A stretch of 64,000 nt of DNA from Nitratireductor alexandrii. Its GTDB lineage: Bacteria > Pseudomonadota > Alphaproteobacteria > Rhizobiales > Rhizobiaceae. Made by a program: the position numbers and the translations under genes. Location: the NCBI RefSeq assembly GCF_004000215.1, contig NZ_RBVY01000003.1, forward strand, positions 507,574 to 571,573, given 5' to 3'. The notes beneath the pieces were generated by a model. It searched no databases and had not been told where the DNA came from. It saw only the letters and a program-made list of their open reading frames with translations. This document shows, piece by piece, positions 39,325-51,567 of the stretch. Position 1 is the stretch's first letter; each line of letters starts with the position of its first letter.

Positions 39325-39359
39325 ATAAGAAAAACCCCGCCGGATCGCTCCGGCGGGGT
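39325..39359 (-). terminator. Rho-independent terminator of rpsA
   Basis: Minus-strand stem ACCCCGCCGGA / TCCGGCGGGGT with a 4-base loop and then TTTTTC, about 30 bases after the rpsA stop. An 11-bp perfect stem. Confidence 0.85.
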
Positions 39360-39387
39360 CTGGTTTCGAGCCTGGTTCGGCGAGGGC

Positions 39388-41088
39388 TTAGTTGTCGCCC
39401 TGCTTCTTGAGCGCGGCGCCGAGAATGTCGCCGAGCGAGGCGCCGGAATCGGTCGAGCCGAACTGGGCCACCGCCTGCTTCTCCTCGGCGATCTCCAGCG
39501 CCTTGATCGACACGTTGATCTTGCGCGTCTTCTTGTCGAACATCGTCACGCGGGCATCGACCTTCTGGCCGACGGCGAAACGCTCGGGGCGCTGCTCGTC
39601 GCGGTCGCGCGACAGGTCGGAGCGGCGGATGAAGGCCTCCAGGTCGTGATCGACCAGCTTGACCTCGATGCCGCCATCCTTGATCGCGGTGACCTCGCAG
39701 GTGACGATCGCGTTCTTGCGCAGATCGCCGGAGGCGGCCGCTTCGCCGACGGCGTCACGCGAAAGCTGCTTGATGCCGAGCGAGATGCGCTCCTTGTCGA
39801 TATCGACGTCGAGCACCTGCGCCTTGACCATGTCGCCGCGATTGTACTCTTCGATCACCTGCTCGCCCGGGCGCACCCAGTCGAGATCCGACAGATGGAC
39901 CATGCCGTCCACGTCGCCTTCCAGGCCGATGAACAGGCCGAACTCGGTCTTGTTCTTGACCTCGCCCTCGACGATCGCGCCGACCGGATGGCTGCTGGCA
40001 AACGCGTCCCAGGGATTTTCCAGGGTCTGCTTGAGGCCGAGCGAAATGCGGCGCTTCTGCGGATCGACCTCGAGCACCACGACGTCGACCTGCTGGGTGG
40101 TCGACAGGATCTTGCCCGGATGCACGTTCTTCTTGGTCCACGACATCTCCGAAACGTGGATCAGGCCCTCGATCCCCGGTTCCAGCTCCACGAAGGCGCC
40201 GTAATCGGTGATGTTGGTGACCGTGCCGGTGATCTTCTTGCCGAGCGGATATTTGGTGCCGATATCTTCCCACGGATCCGCCTCGAGCTGCTTCATGCCC
40301 AGCGAGATGCGGTGGGTTTCCTGGTTGATGCGGATGATCTGCACCTTGACCGTCTGGCCGATCGACAGGATCTCGGTCGGATGGTTGACCCGGCGCCATG
40401 CCATGTCGGTGACGTGCAGCAGCCCGTCGATACCGCCGAGATCGACGAAGGCGCCGTAATCGGTGATGTTCTTGACAACACCTTCCACGACCTGGCCTTC
40501 CTCGAGGTTCTGCACGATCTCCGAACGCTGCTCGGCACGGCTCTCCTCGAGCACGGTGCGGCGCGAGACGACGATGTTGCCGCGGCGGCGATCCATCTTC
40601 AGGATCTCGAAGGGCTGCGGATTGTGCATCAGCGGGGTGACGTCGCGGATCGGCCGGATGTCGACCTGGCTGCGCGGCAGGAAGGCGACGGCGCCGTCGA
40701 GATCGACCGTGAAGCCGCCCTTGACCTGGTTGAAGATGATGCCCTCGACGCGTTCGCCCTTGGAGAATTTCTCTTCCAGACGCGTCCAGCTTTCCTCGCG
40801 GCGCGCCTTGTCGCGGCTGAGCATGGCTTCACCGAGCGCGTTTTCGATCCGCTCGACATAGACCTCGACCGTGTCGCCGACATTGAGCTGGCCGTCCTTG
40901 GCCTTGGCGCCGAATTCCTTCAGCGGCACGCGGCCTTCGACCTTCAGGCCGACATCGATGATCGCCATGTCCTTCTCGATGGCGGTAACCGTGCCCTTGA
41001 CGACCTGGCCTTCGCCGGCATTGGTTTCCTGGAAGGATTCTTCGAGAAGGCTCGCGAAATCGTCGCGGGTGGGATTGGATTGTGACAT
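39388..41088 (-). CDS. rpsA: 30S ribosomal protein S1
   Basis: 566 aa with six S1 (OB-fold) repeats, for example VVKGTVTAIEKDMAIIDVGLKVEGRVPL, VKGGFTVDLDGAVAFLPRSQVD and VEGVVKNITDYGAFVDLGGIDGLLHVTDM. Brings mRNA to the small subunit. ATG 41088 is 4 codons before NPTRDDFASLLEESF. Follows cmk as in many alphaproteobacteria, with its own terminator. Confidence 0.98.
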   Translation of the reverse strand: MSQSNPTRDDFASLLEESFQETNAGEGQVVKGTVTAIEKDMAIIDVGLKVEGRVPLKEFGAKAKDGQLNVGDTVEVYVERIENALGEAMLSRDKARREESWTRLEEKFSKGERVEGIIFNQVKGGFTVDLDGAVAFLPRSQVDIRPIRDVTPLMHNPQPFEILKMDRRRGNIVVSRRTVLEESRAEQRSEIVQNLEEGQVVEGVVKNITDYGAFVDLGGIDGLLHVTDMAWRRVNHPTEILSIGQTVKVQIIRINQETHRISLGMKQLEADPWEDIGTKYPLGKKITGTVTNITDYGAFVELEPGIEGLIHVSEMSWTKKNVHPGKILSTTQQVDVVVLEVDPQKRRISLGLKQTLENPWDAFASSHPVGAIVEGEVKNKTEFGLFIGLEGDVDGMVHLSDLDWVRPGEQVIEEYNRGDMVKAQVLDVDIDKERISLGIKQLSRDAVGEAAASGDLRKNAIVTCEVTAIKDGGIEVKLVDHDLEAFIRRSDLSRDRDEQRPERFAVGQKVDARVTMFDKKTRKINVSIKALEIAEEKQAVAQFGSTDSGASLGDILGAALKKQGDN

Positions 41089-41298
41089 TGAAGCTCCTGG
41101 GTGCCCGACTGTCTGGCGGGCGGCACCGGCGGTTCGTGTTGCGTTACGCCTGTCGGCGCGCCCCGCTCTTGCGAGCAAATCGCCGCTTCTGGCGGCGGTC
41201 CGGTGCATCGGGACGCGGACGGACAATGATTGTATCGAAAGCAAAAAAGCGGATCGCCTGCCTCCCCGCATAGGGGACGAGCAGCGCGCCGCCTCGTT

Positions 41299-41958
41299 TC
41301 AGCTCCCGTTCCGGCCGGCAATCGCATCGTCGATGATCGCTTTTGCTGTCTGGAACGCGGTTTCTATATCCATTTCGGACGTATCGAGCAAGTGCGCATC
41401 GTCCGCCGGCCGCAGCGGCGAATCGGCCCGGCCCATGTCGCGGGCGTCGCGGCGCTCGATGTCGGCCAGGATGGCATCGTAATGGGCTCCGTCGCCGCGG
41501 TCGAGAATCTCGCGCAGGCGCCGTGTCGCGCGCACGGCGGCCGAGGCGGTGACGTAGAGTTTCACCGCCGCGTCGGGACACACCACCGTGCCGATGTCGC
41601 GCCCGTCGAGCACCGCGCCGGGCATCGCTGCCGCGAAGGCGCGCTGGGCCGCGACCAGGATGGCGCGCACGCCTGCCATCACCGCCACCTTGGAAGCGGC
41701 CTCGCCGATGGCGTGCGTCGACAGCGCTTCACGGTCGAGTTGGGCCAGGTCGATTTGCCGGGCCGCTGTTTCGGCCGCCGACACGTTGTCGAGCGGCAGG
41801 CCGTGGGCCAGCATGCGATGCGCCACGGCGCGGTAGGTCAGGCCGGTGTCGAGATGGCGCAGCCCGTAATGCGCGGCCAGCCGGCGCGCCAGCGTGCCCT
41901 TGCCGGACGCGGCCGGACCGTCGATGGCGATGACGAGCGGGGCGGACGCGCTGCTCAT
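41299..41958 (-). CDS. cmk: Cytidylate kinase
   Basis: 219 aa. P-loop [17 protein letters not shown] and [14 protein letters not shown] are typical Cmk. Phosphorylates CMP and dCMP. Its ATG overlaps the stop of the SDR gene in ATGA. Confidence 0.96.
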   Translation of the reverse strand: MSSASAPLVIAIDGPAASGKGTLARRLAAHYGLRHLDTGLTYRAVAHRMLAHGLPLDNVSAAETAARQIDLAQLDREALSTHAIGEAASKVAVMAGVRAILVAAQRAFAAAMPGAVLDGRDIGTVVCPDAAVKLYVTASAAVRATRRLREILDRGDGAHYDAILADIERRDARDMGRADSPLRPADDAHLLDTSEMDIETAFQTAKAIIDDAIAGRNGS

Positions 41959-42659
41959 ACCGACCTGGTGATGCCGCCGTCGATGCGCAGGTTCTGGCCG
42001 GTGATATAGGACGACCTGTCCGAGGCGAGAAACGCGATCAGTTCGGCGACCTCGTCGACCGTGCCGTAGCGGCCGGCGGGAATGCGCGCGCGGCGCTCTT
42101 CCTTCTCGGGCAGGGAATCGATGAAGCCCGGCAGCACGTTGTTCATCCGGATATTGTCGGCGGCGTAGCGATCGGCAAACAGCTTGGTGAAGGCGGCAAG
42201 CCCGGCCCGGAACACGCCCGAGGTGGGAAACGCCGCCTCGGGCTCGAAGGTGGCATAGGTGGAGATGTTGACGATCGCGCCGCCGTTTTGCGCCTGCATC
42301 ACCGGCGTGACGAGACGGGTAATGCGCACGACGTTGAGCAGGTAGAACTCCATGCCGCGATGCCAGTCCTCGTCGGAGATCGCCAGCACCTCGCCCTTGG
42401 GGCCGTGGCCGGCGCCGTTTATGACCGCGTCGACGCGGCCGTAGCGCTCCATCGTCCGGTCGACGAAGCGCTTGAGGTCGTCGGGTTCGAGATTGGAGCC
42501 GGTGAAGCCGAGCCCGCCCAGTTCGCGGCCGAGCGCCTCGCCCTTGCCCGATGACGACATCACCGCCACGGCGAAGCCGGTTCCGGCGAGCTTGCGCGCC
42601 GCCGCGGCCCCCATGCCGGACCCGCCGCCGACGATCATCGCGACTTTCTGGTCACCCAT
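41955..42659 (-). CDS. Atypical SDR family protein
   Basis: 234 aa Rossmann protein with the cofactor loop [14 protein letters not shown] and the [14 protein letters not shown] blocks. The Y-x3-K catalytic pair is missing: where it should be (positions 147-151) the sequence is SGVFRAG, giving Ser and Arg. Ser133 is present. It may act as a non-catalytic or differently acting binder. Lies between aroA and cmk with overlaps on the cmk side; this gene at this place is seen in related genomes. Confidence 0.82.
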   Translation of the reverse strand: MGDQKVAMIVGGGSGMGAAAARKLAGTGFAVAVMSSSGKGEALGRELGGLGFTGSNLEPDDLKRFVDRTMERYGRVDAVINGAGHGPKGEVLAISDEDWHRGMEFYLLNVVRITRLVTPVMQAQNGGAIVNISTYATFEPEAAFPTSGVFRAGLAAFTKLFADRYAADNIRMNNVLPGFIDSLPEKEERRARIPAGRYGTVDEVAELIAFLASDRSSYITGQNLRIDGGITRSV

Positions 42660-42677
42660 CGCAGCCTTCCTTTCGCC

Positions 42678-44090
<1,413 letters not shown>

Positions 44091-44167
44091 CTATCACGGC
44101 TTTTCGCCACGGTCATCCCTGCCGGTCCGGGCCTGAAAATCAAGCGGGGCAAAGGCCGCATTTGGCT

Positions 44168-44196
44168 TTGACAGCACGCCAAACTGTGTTTATGGG
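44168..44196 (+). promoter_or_regulatory. Promoter candidate for TIGR02300 gene
   Basis: TTGACA, a 17-base spacer and TATGGG, about 95 bases before the GTG start. The -35 is perfect and the -10 is weak, as is common in alphaproteobacteria. Confidence 0.4.
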
Positions 44197-44288
44197 GACC
44201 GATCTTTTTTCAGCAATGAAATGCCCGTTTCCGAGGCGTCAGGCGATGCGGCCGGCCAGAACGGGCCACATCGCGACGAGGCGCTGCC

Positions 44289-44690
44289 GTGGCTAAACCC
44301 GAACTAGGCACCAAACGCATTTGCCCCGAGACGGGTCGAAAATTCTACGATCTGGGCAAGGACCCGATCGTGTCCCCCTATACCGGCACCAGCTATCCGC
44401 TGTCTTATTTCGAGGCCGGCGCGGTCGTGGAGGAGGAAGAGGAGGTCGAGCAGGCCGAGGTCGACACCGAGAGCGAAGAGAGCGGTGCGGAAATCGTTTC
44501 GCTTGAAGAGGCCGAGGAGGAAGAGACCGGCAAGAGCAGTGATCTTCCCGACATCGACGGCGACGATGACGACGATGTCGATCTGGGCGACGATGACGAC
44601 GACGACACCTTCCTGGCGAGCGACGACGAGGACGACGATGACGTCACCGGAATCATCGGCGTCGGCGGCGAGGACGACGAGGAAACCTGA
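44289..44690 (+). CDS. TIGR02300 family acidic protein
   Basis: 133 aa from a GTG. The conserved N-terminus (VAKPELGTKRICPETGRKFYDLGKDPIVSPYTG) and a long Asp/Glu tail (DGDDDDDVDLGDDDDDDTF) define this alphaproteobacterial family. Function unknown. Neighbour aroA on one side and tRNA-Ala on the other is the ordinary order in Rhizobiales. Confidence 0.9.
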   Translation: MAKPELGTKRICPETGRKFYDLGKDPIVSPYTGTSYPLSYFEAGAVVEEEEEVEQAEVDTESEESGAEIVSLEEAEEEETGKSSDLPDIDGDDDDDVDLGDDDDDDTFLASDDEDDDDVTGIIGVGGEDDEET

Positions 44691-44835
44691 CCGCCGAAAA
44701 ATTCCCGCGCAGATCGCGTCCATGCGGGCTTGATCTTCGCGTCTGGCGGCGATAGAAGCCGCCAGCACTTACGCACCGACCCAAGCGGTGCGACGACCTC
44801 TTCGCCGGAAACGGCGCCGGTTTCGGCCGGAGTGT

Positions 44836-46433
<1,598 letters not shown>

Positions 46434-46437
46434 CTGT

Positions 46438-46719
46438 CTACTTCTTCCTCCTCCCACGGTTCCGCGCTTTGAGGCGGAACGTGTCAGTCAATGAATTGTC
46501 GGTGTTGGGTACCTTCTCAAACTCTAGCACAGGCGCTTTGGCCGATGCATCTTCCGTTACAGACGGCCTTACGACCTGCTGGACCGGATCCAGCCGGAAG
46601 GCGCGGTAGGCAAAGCCTTCCACCACGCGCCAGACAGTGTGGATCAGTTCGGCCTTCTCCTCTTCGGTCAGGTCAAAGCGATCCACGAAGTGGCGGTATT
46701 TTTCGATGTCAGGGGTCAT
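46438..46719 (-). CDS. Small partner protein of the recombinase
   Basis: 93 aa, starting MTPDIEKYRHFVDRFDLTEEEKAELIHTVWRVVEGFAYRAF. Proteins with this DLTEEEKAELIHTVWR pattern usually accompany large serine recombinases in alphaproteobacteria, so I infer an accessory or directionality role. ATG 46719. Spacing to the recombinase start is four bases. Confidence 0.65.
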   Translation of the reverse strand: MTPDIEKYRHFVDRFDLTEEEKAELIHTVWRVVEGFAYRAFRLDPVQQVVRPSVTEDASAKAPVLEFEKVPNTDNSLTDTFRLKARNRGRRKK

Positions 46720-46991
46720 GATAATAGCTCGTGCTTGCGGCGCCGACGAACGGGCGCAAGTCTTGTGGTCAAGGTAAGCGTTCGAAAGCCAGTCTAAAGA
46801 TTGTCCTGGCGGCCCGCACCACCTGCCAGCGCTCAAAGCGAACGCCGACTCTTGATTTGGGAGCCCTAGCGGCTCGCCGCAACACCAAAAGTTATGTAAA
46901 TATTTCCAAAGTGCAAAGTGGTCGAGGAATAAGAATATTGTCCTATACCAGATCGTGAATGTCAAGCAAAAAACACAGCTGACTGAGCTAA

Positions 46992-48287
46992 CTAGCCGCT
47001 CTTCTCGAAAACAATGAGAGCAAGCCGCCCGGTCGACTCCGCAAACTTTCTGAACTGATCAAATAAACTCGGCTCGCTATGGATATCGTGAACAAAGAAA
47101 TTATTCAGATCGTTGAAGAATTTACCATAGTCGTTGACCTCGGTGATATCCATAACGATCGATTCTGACCACCTAAAATTGCTCAGGAAGAATTTCTTCT
47201 GATCAAGTTGCGCTGAGTGCGGGACAATCACCAGAGAGAAGGCCGGGACCGATATCCTAGTCTCGTGGCGAATCTGTCGCAATGCATAATCGGCGTAAGA
47301 ATAATTATAGTAACGTGAAAGGAATTGGCCGTCAAAAGGGCAAAAAGAGTCGTTACAACTTTCGTCATTGATGGCCTGCAGGTTTGCTGCCTCGTAAATT
47401 CTTACATCATCCAAAAGTGAGGGATATATCAATACCCCTATGTTCTCTTTGCGTACGCCGAACGAATTTATTGCATAATCAGGTAAAATAGAAATAAATG
47501 CATCTGTGATGGCTTTCTTTCGATGGCTATCTATGGCCCCTTTGTCTCGAAAGAGCACGAAACCATACAGACCAAAACCAAGAAAATGTTTCTTTGAGTC
47601 CTTGTGGTCTTTCTCAAGGATGGCTCGACCAAGGAATTCTAGCTGAAGCTCTTGCCGGCTGAGATAGTTCTTAAGGCTGGTGCTGGGGACGTGAAGCACC
47701 TTTCCAAAACCACCACCGCCTCCGACCTCAAGCTCGTAGAGGTCGAGCGCATATCGCGTGTCACCGTCAGAGCCAACGATCAAGCTACCGATCCCAGACT
47801 TAAACATAGCTCCATATCCGCAAAATGTAGCAACAAAGTCGGTACGGTCGCGCCGCTCGAGGACCAGGCAATCGGTGTCTTCCTCCGACAACGTAGCTTC
47901 GTCAACGCGTTCGAGATCATGCAGCGGGAAAGAGAACTGAAACAATGACAGCGCTCGCAGATCGTATGCAAGCTTGCCCGAAGGTGGGATTTGTATCACG
48001 GCCAAGTCATTCGCAGCGGTAGGCGCACTGTACAATGAGGCAAGGCCGATCAAGAAGACCGGAATCAGGCGCCGAAGCACCGCAAAGCCACGAATGCAGA
48101 GATAGGCGCCGGCGAACGCTAGGATGAAGAAGCCGATGAGTTCATATCGGTTCAAGGGGCGCTCTGCCACGAGATCGGCGTAAAACCAAGCCGCGGCACT
48201 TGTTGAAAGGGCAATCACCAACGGCCACGGTTGGGTGAACAAGAACCGAAACACTGCCTCAACGTATGGCTTGAGTGCTTCTTGCAT
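46992..48287 (-). CDS. Unrecognised membrane-anchored protein, 431 aa
   Basis: Three hydrophobic segments in the first 90 residues (PLVIALSTSAAAWFYADLV, YELIGFFILAFAGAYLCI, LIPVFLIGLASLYSAP) anchor a soluble part of about 340 residues. The soluble part has glycine-rich ELEVGGGGGFG and YYNYSYADYALRQIRHETRI but no catalytic motif I can name. The gene is clearly richer in A+T than the chromosome. Alone on its strand between the recombinase unit and a divergent gene; unknown origin. Confidence 0.7.
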   Translation of the reverse strand: MQEALKPYVEAVFRFLFTQPWPLVIALSTSAAAWFYADLVAERPLNRYELIGFFILAFAGAYLCIRGFAVLRRLIPVFLIGLASLYSAPTAANDLAVIQIPPSGKLAYDLRALSLFQFSFPLHDLERVDEATLSEEDTDCLVLERRDRTDFVATFCGYGAMFKSGIGSLIVGSDGDTRYALDLYELEVGGGGGFGKVLHVPSTSLKNYLSRQELQLEFLGRAILEKDHKDSKKHFLGFGLYGFVLFRDKGAIDSHRKKAITDAFISILPDYAINSFGVRKENIGVLIYPSLLDDVRIYEAANLQAINDESCNDSFCPFDGQFLSRYYNYSYADYALRQIRHETRISVPAFSLVIVPHSAQLDQKKFFLSNFRWSESIVMDITEVNDYGKFFNDLNNFFVHDIHSEPSLFDQFRKFAESTGRLALIVFEKSG

Positions 48288-48546
48288 GTTTCCCCCGGAG
48301 GAAGTCGTCTAGTTAGTGATAATGTTATCGGATCGGGGCCGCATAGTCATTACCTCCGACCAGTTGCGGAGTCGACGTGACCGTTCTGGTCGCCAGGCAT
48401 TGTCACACACTTTACCACTTTGAACGCAGACATCTCCCTCCGCCGCCACTTTTGGCAGTGGTCTCACGTGATGCAACTTTTGGTATTGTTAGAGGATGTC
48501 CCGCCAGTTATTGTTGGCGCTACGCTTTCCTATTTGGGAGGAAATC

Positions 48547-49023
48547 ATGCAGTTTTTGGCGGAAGTCCCGTTTGCAAGCGACCAGCCGCAGTTAACCCTG
48601 GACTTAAAAGACGCTCTTCGAGGCGGCGGGCTCAAGTTTGTTGGTGAAGGAGAACTCTCCGCTCAAAAAACCGACCGAAGACTTTACATACAGGCGAACA
48701 GCAAGAGCGCAGGCTACAAGAATTATGTTCGTTATGCCGGAAGTTCGGCGATCCTCGACGGCGACACCAACGATGGGCGAGGTTTCTATGTTGGTCGCAA
48801 CGGGTGGCATGAAGACGCGACGTTTTCTTTCGAATACACGATCTCATTCTATGCGACGGGTCAACGTTTGGTTGGGCTAGGTGGCGCTACGTTTGCGCAG
48901 GCAAGCCATCTGTTTGGTAGTGAGTGCCACGGCGCGCTGGACTCGAACGAACCGCTGCGTAGTGTTCGTGTAGCGTTCGACGGCGGTTTGGTGCGAGGCG
49001 CTGTTAGGATATACAAGATCTAG
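48547..49023 (+). CDS. Unrecognised protein, 158 aa
   Basis: ATG 48547 with GGGAGGAAATC before it gives MQFLAEVPFASDQPQLTLDLKDAL and a beta-rich body (FSFEYTISFYATGQRLVGLGG). No signal peptide or motif. Codon choice is like the rest of the element. A longer version from 48496 is less likely. Confidence 0.6.
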   Translation: MQFLAEVPFASDQPQLTLDLKDALRGGGLKFVGEGELSAQKTDRRLYIQANSKSAGYKNYVRYAGSSAILDGDTNDGRGFYVGRNGWHEDATFSFEYTISFYATGQRLVGLGGATFAQASHLFGSECHGALDSNEPLRSVRVAFDGGLVRGAVRIYKI

Positions 49024-49197
49024 CCCCTCCATCGCTCAGAAATTTGCTGAACGAGATGTAGTCCTGTTGGTCTTTGGTCGAACAGGACACAAGGACAAGG
49101 AACTGCCGGTCTCGTACTGCCTGAGCGAGAGAGATTTTGCTCCGAAGTCACCGTGCCAGTATACTGATCGTTGTTGCCAAGACGCGGGAGCGGCACT

Positions 49198-50001
49198 ATG
49201 CGCCTTTCATGGAGAACATTTTTCTTTGCGGTTGCGACCGGAGCCCTGGCTACTGTGCTCGGGTCACTTGCTATCGGCGCGTTCACGAGCGGCGAAGGTA
49301 TTGCGCAGATCAGCCAAACCCAAGGCAATGACGCTAGCGTCGGAAATGTTCAGATCGGAACAAATTCGGGTACCGTCAACAATACAGTGAACAGCGGCGA
49401 TATAACCATTATCTTTAAGGAAGCGTCGAGTGGTCTGACTTCGACGACAGAAATCGAACGACTTGACAAGTTCCGCACTTTGTTGGGGAGGCTGGAGCGT
49501 TCGGGAGCGCTCCTAGCCTCAAGAGACGCCATGGAAGAGATCGCGAATAGCGCTGTGGCGCTGCTTAGCACCGAGCCCTTGGTTCGCGATGTCATCGCTG
49601 ATCGACAGTTCTCCCTGCGGCAAAATCAGACACACTCAATAGCTGGCTCCAGAAACCGCGTTACCTACCTCGGCATCAAATGCGGCGGAGCTCGGGTAGA
49701 TCACATCGCTCTCGTTTTGAACGGGGCTGAGGACAACTGCGTCGGGCCAGGAGAAGCCAAGATTTTTGCAGAGGGCGGGCGCTATTACGAATTGGTCTAT
49801 GATGGATTGGACTATGCCCGCGGCGAAGCCAAGTTCAGCATCTACCCAGTATCGGAGGATCAACAAGGACTTTTGACGCCAGTACCGGACGCTGAATACG
49901 GTGAGATATTTCGGTGGAACAGGGGCACTTACCATTGCAACGGCGCCTACATCCAACGAGGTGCCCAGTGGTTCTGCAGTTCTAGGCCGCAAAAGCGATA
50001 G
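49198..50001 (+). CDS. Membrane-anchored unrecognised protein, 267 aa
   Basis: One N-terminal membrane segment (FFFAVATGALATVLGSLAIGAF) is followed by a low-complexity Gly-Asn-Thr stretch (SVGNVQIGTNSGTVNNTVNS) and then a folded region with four cysteines. That anchor plus GTVNNT-type linker is often seen in proteins near bacterial conflict genes, which is a weak clue. ATG 49198 with GGGAG upstream. About 170 bases after the 158-aa gene on the same strand. Confidence 0.6.
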   Translation: MRLSWRTFFFAVATGALATVLGSLAIGAFTSGEGIAQISQTQGNDASVGNVQIGTNSGTVNNTVNSGDITIIFKEASSGLTSTTEIERLDKFRTLLGRLERSGALLASRDAMEEIANSAVALLSTEPLVRDVIADRQFSLRQNQTHSIAGSRNRVTYLGIKCGGARVDHIALVLNGAEDNCVGPGEAKIFAEGGRYYELVYDGLDYARGEAKFSIYPVSEDQQGLLTPVPDAEYGEIFRWNRGTYHCNGAYIQRGAQWFCSSRPQKR

Positions 50002-50192
50002 AGCAAACACCTTCGACTGCGTTAGGAGCGTAGGGTCTGTTGTTTGAACGGTTCCATGAACAGGGCCGTCCCTTTGGAGTCGCGCTGCTCCGGAAAAGCG
50101 TTGTTCGCGCGCAGTCAGCGCCGTTGCCCGTCGTGTTTAACGTTGCTTCGGTGACCGCTGGGCACTTGTAGTGCGGGCATTGCTTCCTGGAG

Positions 50193-50585
50193 TTGATTGC
50201 CAATGAGTCCAGAACGAAGCAGTTGGCGGTGAAGAGCAGTCCGATAGCGATTGAAGAAGTCGAACGGCTGGAGAGAGCCGAGCTAGCTGGGGACTGGCCC
50301 ACTTATCTCAGCCTGCGCTCCGAGTTGGTCAATCGAACCATGGGTCCCAACTCAATGACACCCGCGCTCGCCGTTAAGGCGGCGATCCGAGAATTGACCG
50401 AGCGCAACCGCCTTACTGTACCGGCATATGCGGCATGCAAGTTGGAGGGGGTCGATGAGGCGGGACGGGCATCGTCTCACGCAATCTCTTTGTGCCTCCA
50501 CGCCGCGTGGTATCTTGAGAGCGCCGGTGTGATTAGAGCGCCGATCCGATCCTTCATTCAGTGGGAGCTTCTGACCTCGTCGTGA
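50193..50585 (+). CDS. Possible small unrecognised protein
   Basis: 130 aa if a TTG at 50193 is used; a GTG at 50229 (VKSSPIAIEEVERL) is also in frame. Helical (EEVERLERAELAGDWPTYLSLRSELV). The codon pattern supports coding but the start is unsure. Family not recognised. Confidence 0.45.
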   Translation: MIANESRTKQLAVKSSPIAIEEVERLERAELAGDWPTYLSLRSELVNRTMGPNSMTPALAVKAAIRELTERNRLTVPAYAACKLEGVDEAGRASSHAISLCLHAAWYLESAGVIRAPIRSFIQWELLTSS

Positions 50586-51123
50586 GATATGGAGTTGCCT
50601 TGCGGAAATAATGACGCCGTGAAGCTGCTGCCCAGAGCCGTCAGAGCGGGTCACGGCAAAAGGGCTTCAGCTCCGCCTGTTGCGCCCCCGAACGCGGTTC
50701 TTCGAACCAGGGCGCCCTGAAGGTGCGCGCGTTTCGCAAGATGTGTGCGGATGTATTACACCGCACCCTCTTGGCAAGGGAGGCCCGCTGCGCGCCTCCC
50801 GTTGCATCCCTCCCGGCCTGTGGCGCAATCCTCGGCATTGAGCCTCGATGCGCCAGTCAACCGTATCGCCGGTTGATTACTCGCAAGGCCTGGAGACGTG
50901 CCTTCTCCACCTGCACCGGACCATGCACAATCGTCTGGCCGATTGATCACCAGTCAGGGAGCCTTCGAGCTCCCCCGACGCCCCCATGACCCGACGGAGA
51001 TTTCACTCTCCCTCCGGCCACCCATCGAGCTTTCTGCCCTCATGCGATCCGGATCACCTGCCCTCGCGCGACCATCGATCTCGGACCCCAACTTGGTTAA
51101 GCTACGCAATGGAGCGAACAGAA
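50586..51123. other. Gene-free stretch in the element
   Basis: Both strands have short open frames without coding character. It is more GC-rich than the genes before it. It looks like the upstream leader of the DUF2958 gene or debris of an older insertion. Confidence 0.45.
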
Positions 51124-51546
51124 ATGCATCAGATACTCTCCGATCTTCAACTTCGACGGCTGCTGGATAACGGTCGGCGGCAGCAGGACGCGAATAATAC
51201 TGGCGAAAAATGCAGGATGGTCCCGCAGGCCTACCTACACCTGCCAAGGAGCCCATCGTCGTCCTGGCTTCTGGCGAGCATCGATCCAGGAGATCACTAC
51301 ATGGCATTTGGGCTCATGACGATCGCGGGCGCACCCCCTGAGCTCGGATATGTTCGACTCAGCGAACTTGCCACCCTCCGAGGCTATCGAGAGCAGGGTG
51401 TATCCCACGACCCGCTGTTCGACGACGCCAGGGAACTTGATATTCTGGAGTATGCCGAAATGGCAAAACTCGAAGGCCAGATCGTTCTGGTATTTGACGA
51501 GAAAGTCGACCCGGATGAGATCAAGAGGGAACTGGGTTGGGAATGA
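51124..51546 (+). CDS. DUF2958 domain protein
   Basis: 140 aa. ASIDPGDHYMAFGLMTIAGAPPELGYVRLSELATLRG matches the core of DUF2958, a small family common on plasmids and ICEs of alphaproteobacteria. Start 51124 has GGAG nine bases before; an ATG at 51109 is in frame. Function unknown. Convergent with the STAND-nuclease, 21 bases between stops. Confidence 0.7.
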   Translation: MHQILSDLQLRRLLDNGRRQQDANNTGEKCRMVPQAYLHLPRSPSSSWLLASIDPGDHYMAFGLMTIAGAPPELGYVRLSELATLRGYREQGVSHDPLFDDARELDILEYAEMAKLEGQIVLVFDEKVDPDEIKRELGWE

Positions 51547-51567
51547 TCGCTGGCGAGTGCGATCATA

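Noticed and set aside
39250..41085. 611-codon open frame on the plus strand
   Set aside because: Antisense of rpsA with repeated composition that mirrors the S1 repeats.
44485..44733. Threonine/arginine-rich frame over the TIGR02300 gene
   Set aside because: Frame shadow of the Asp-rich tail.
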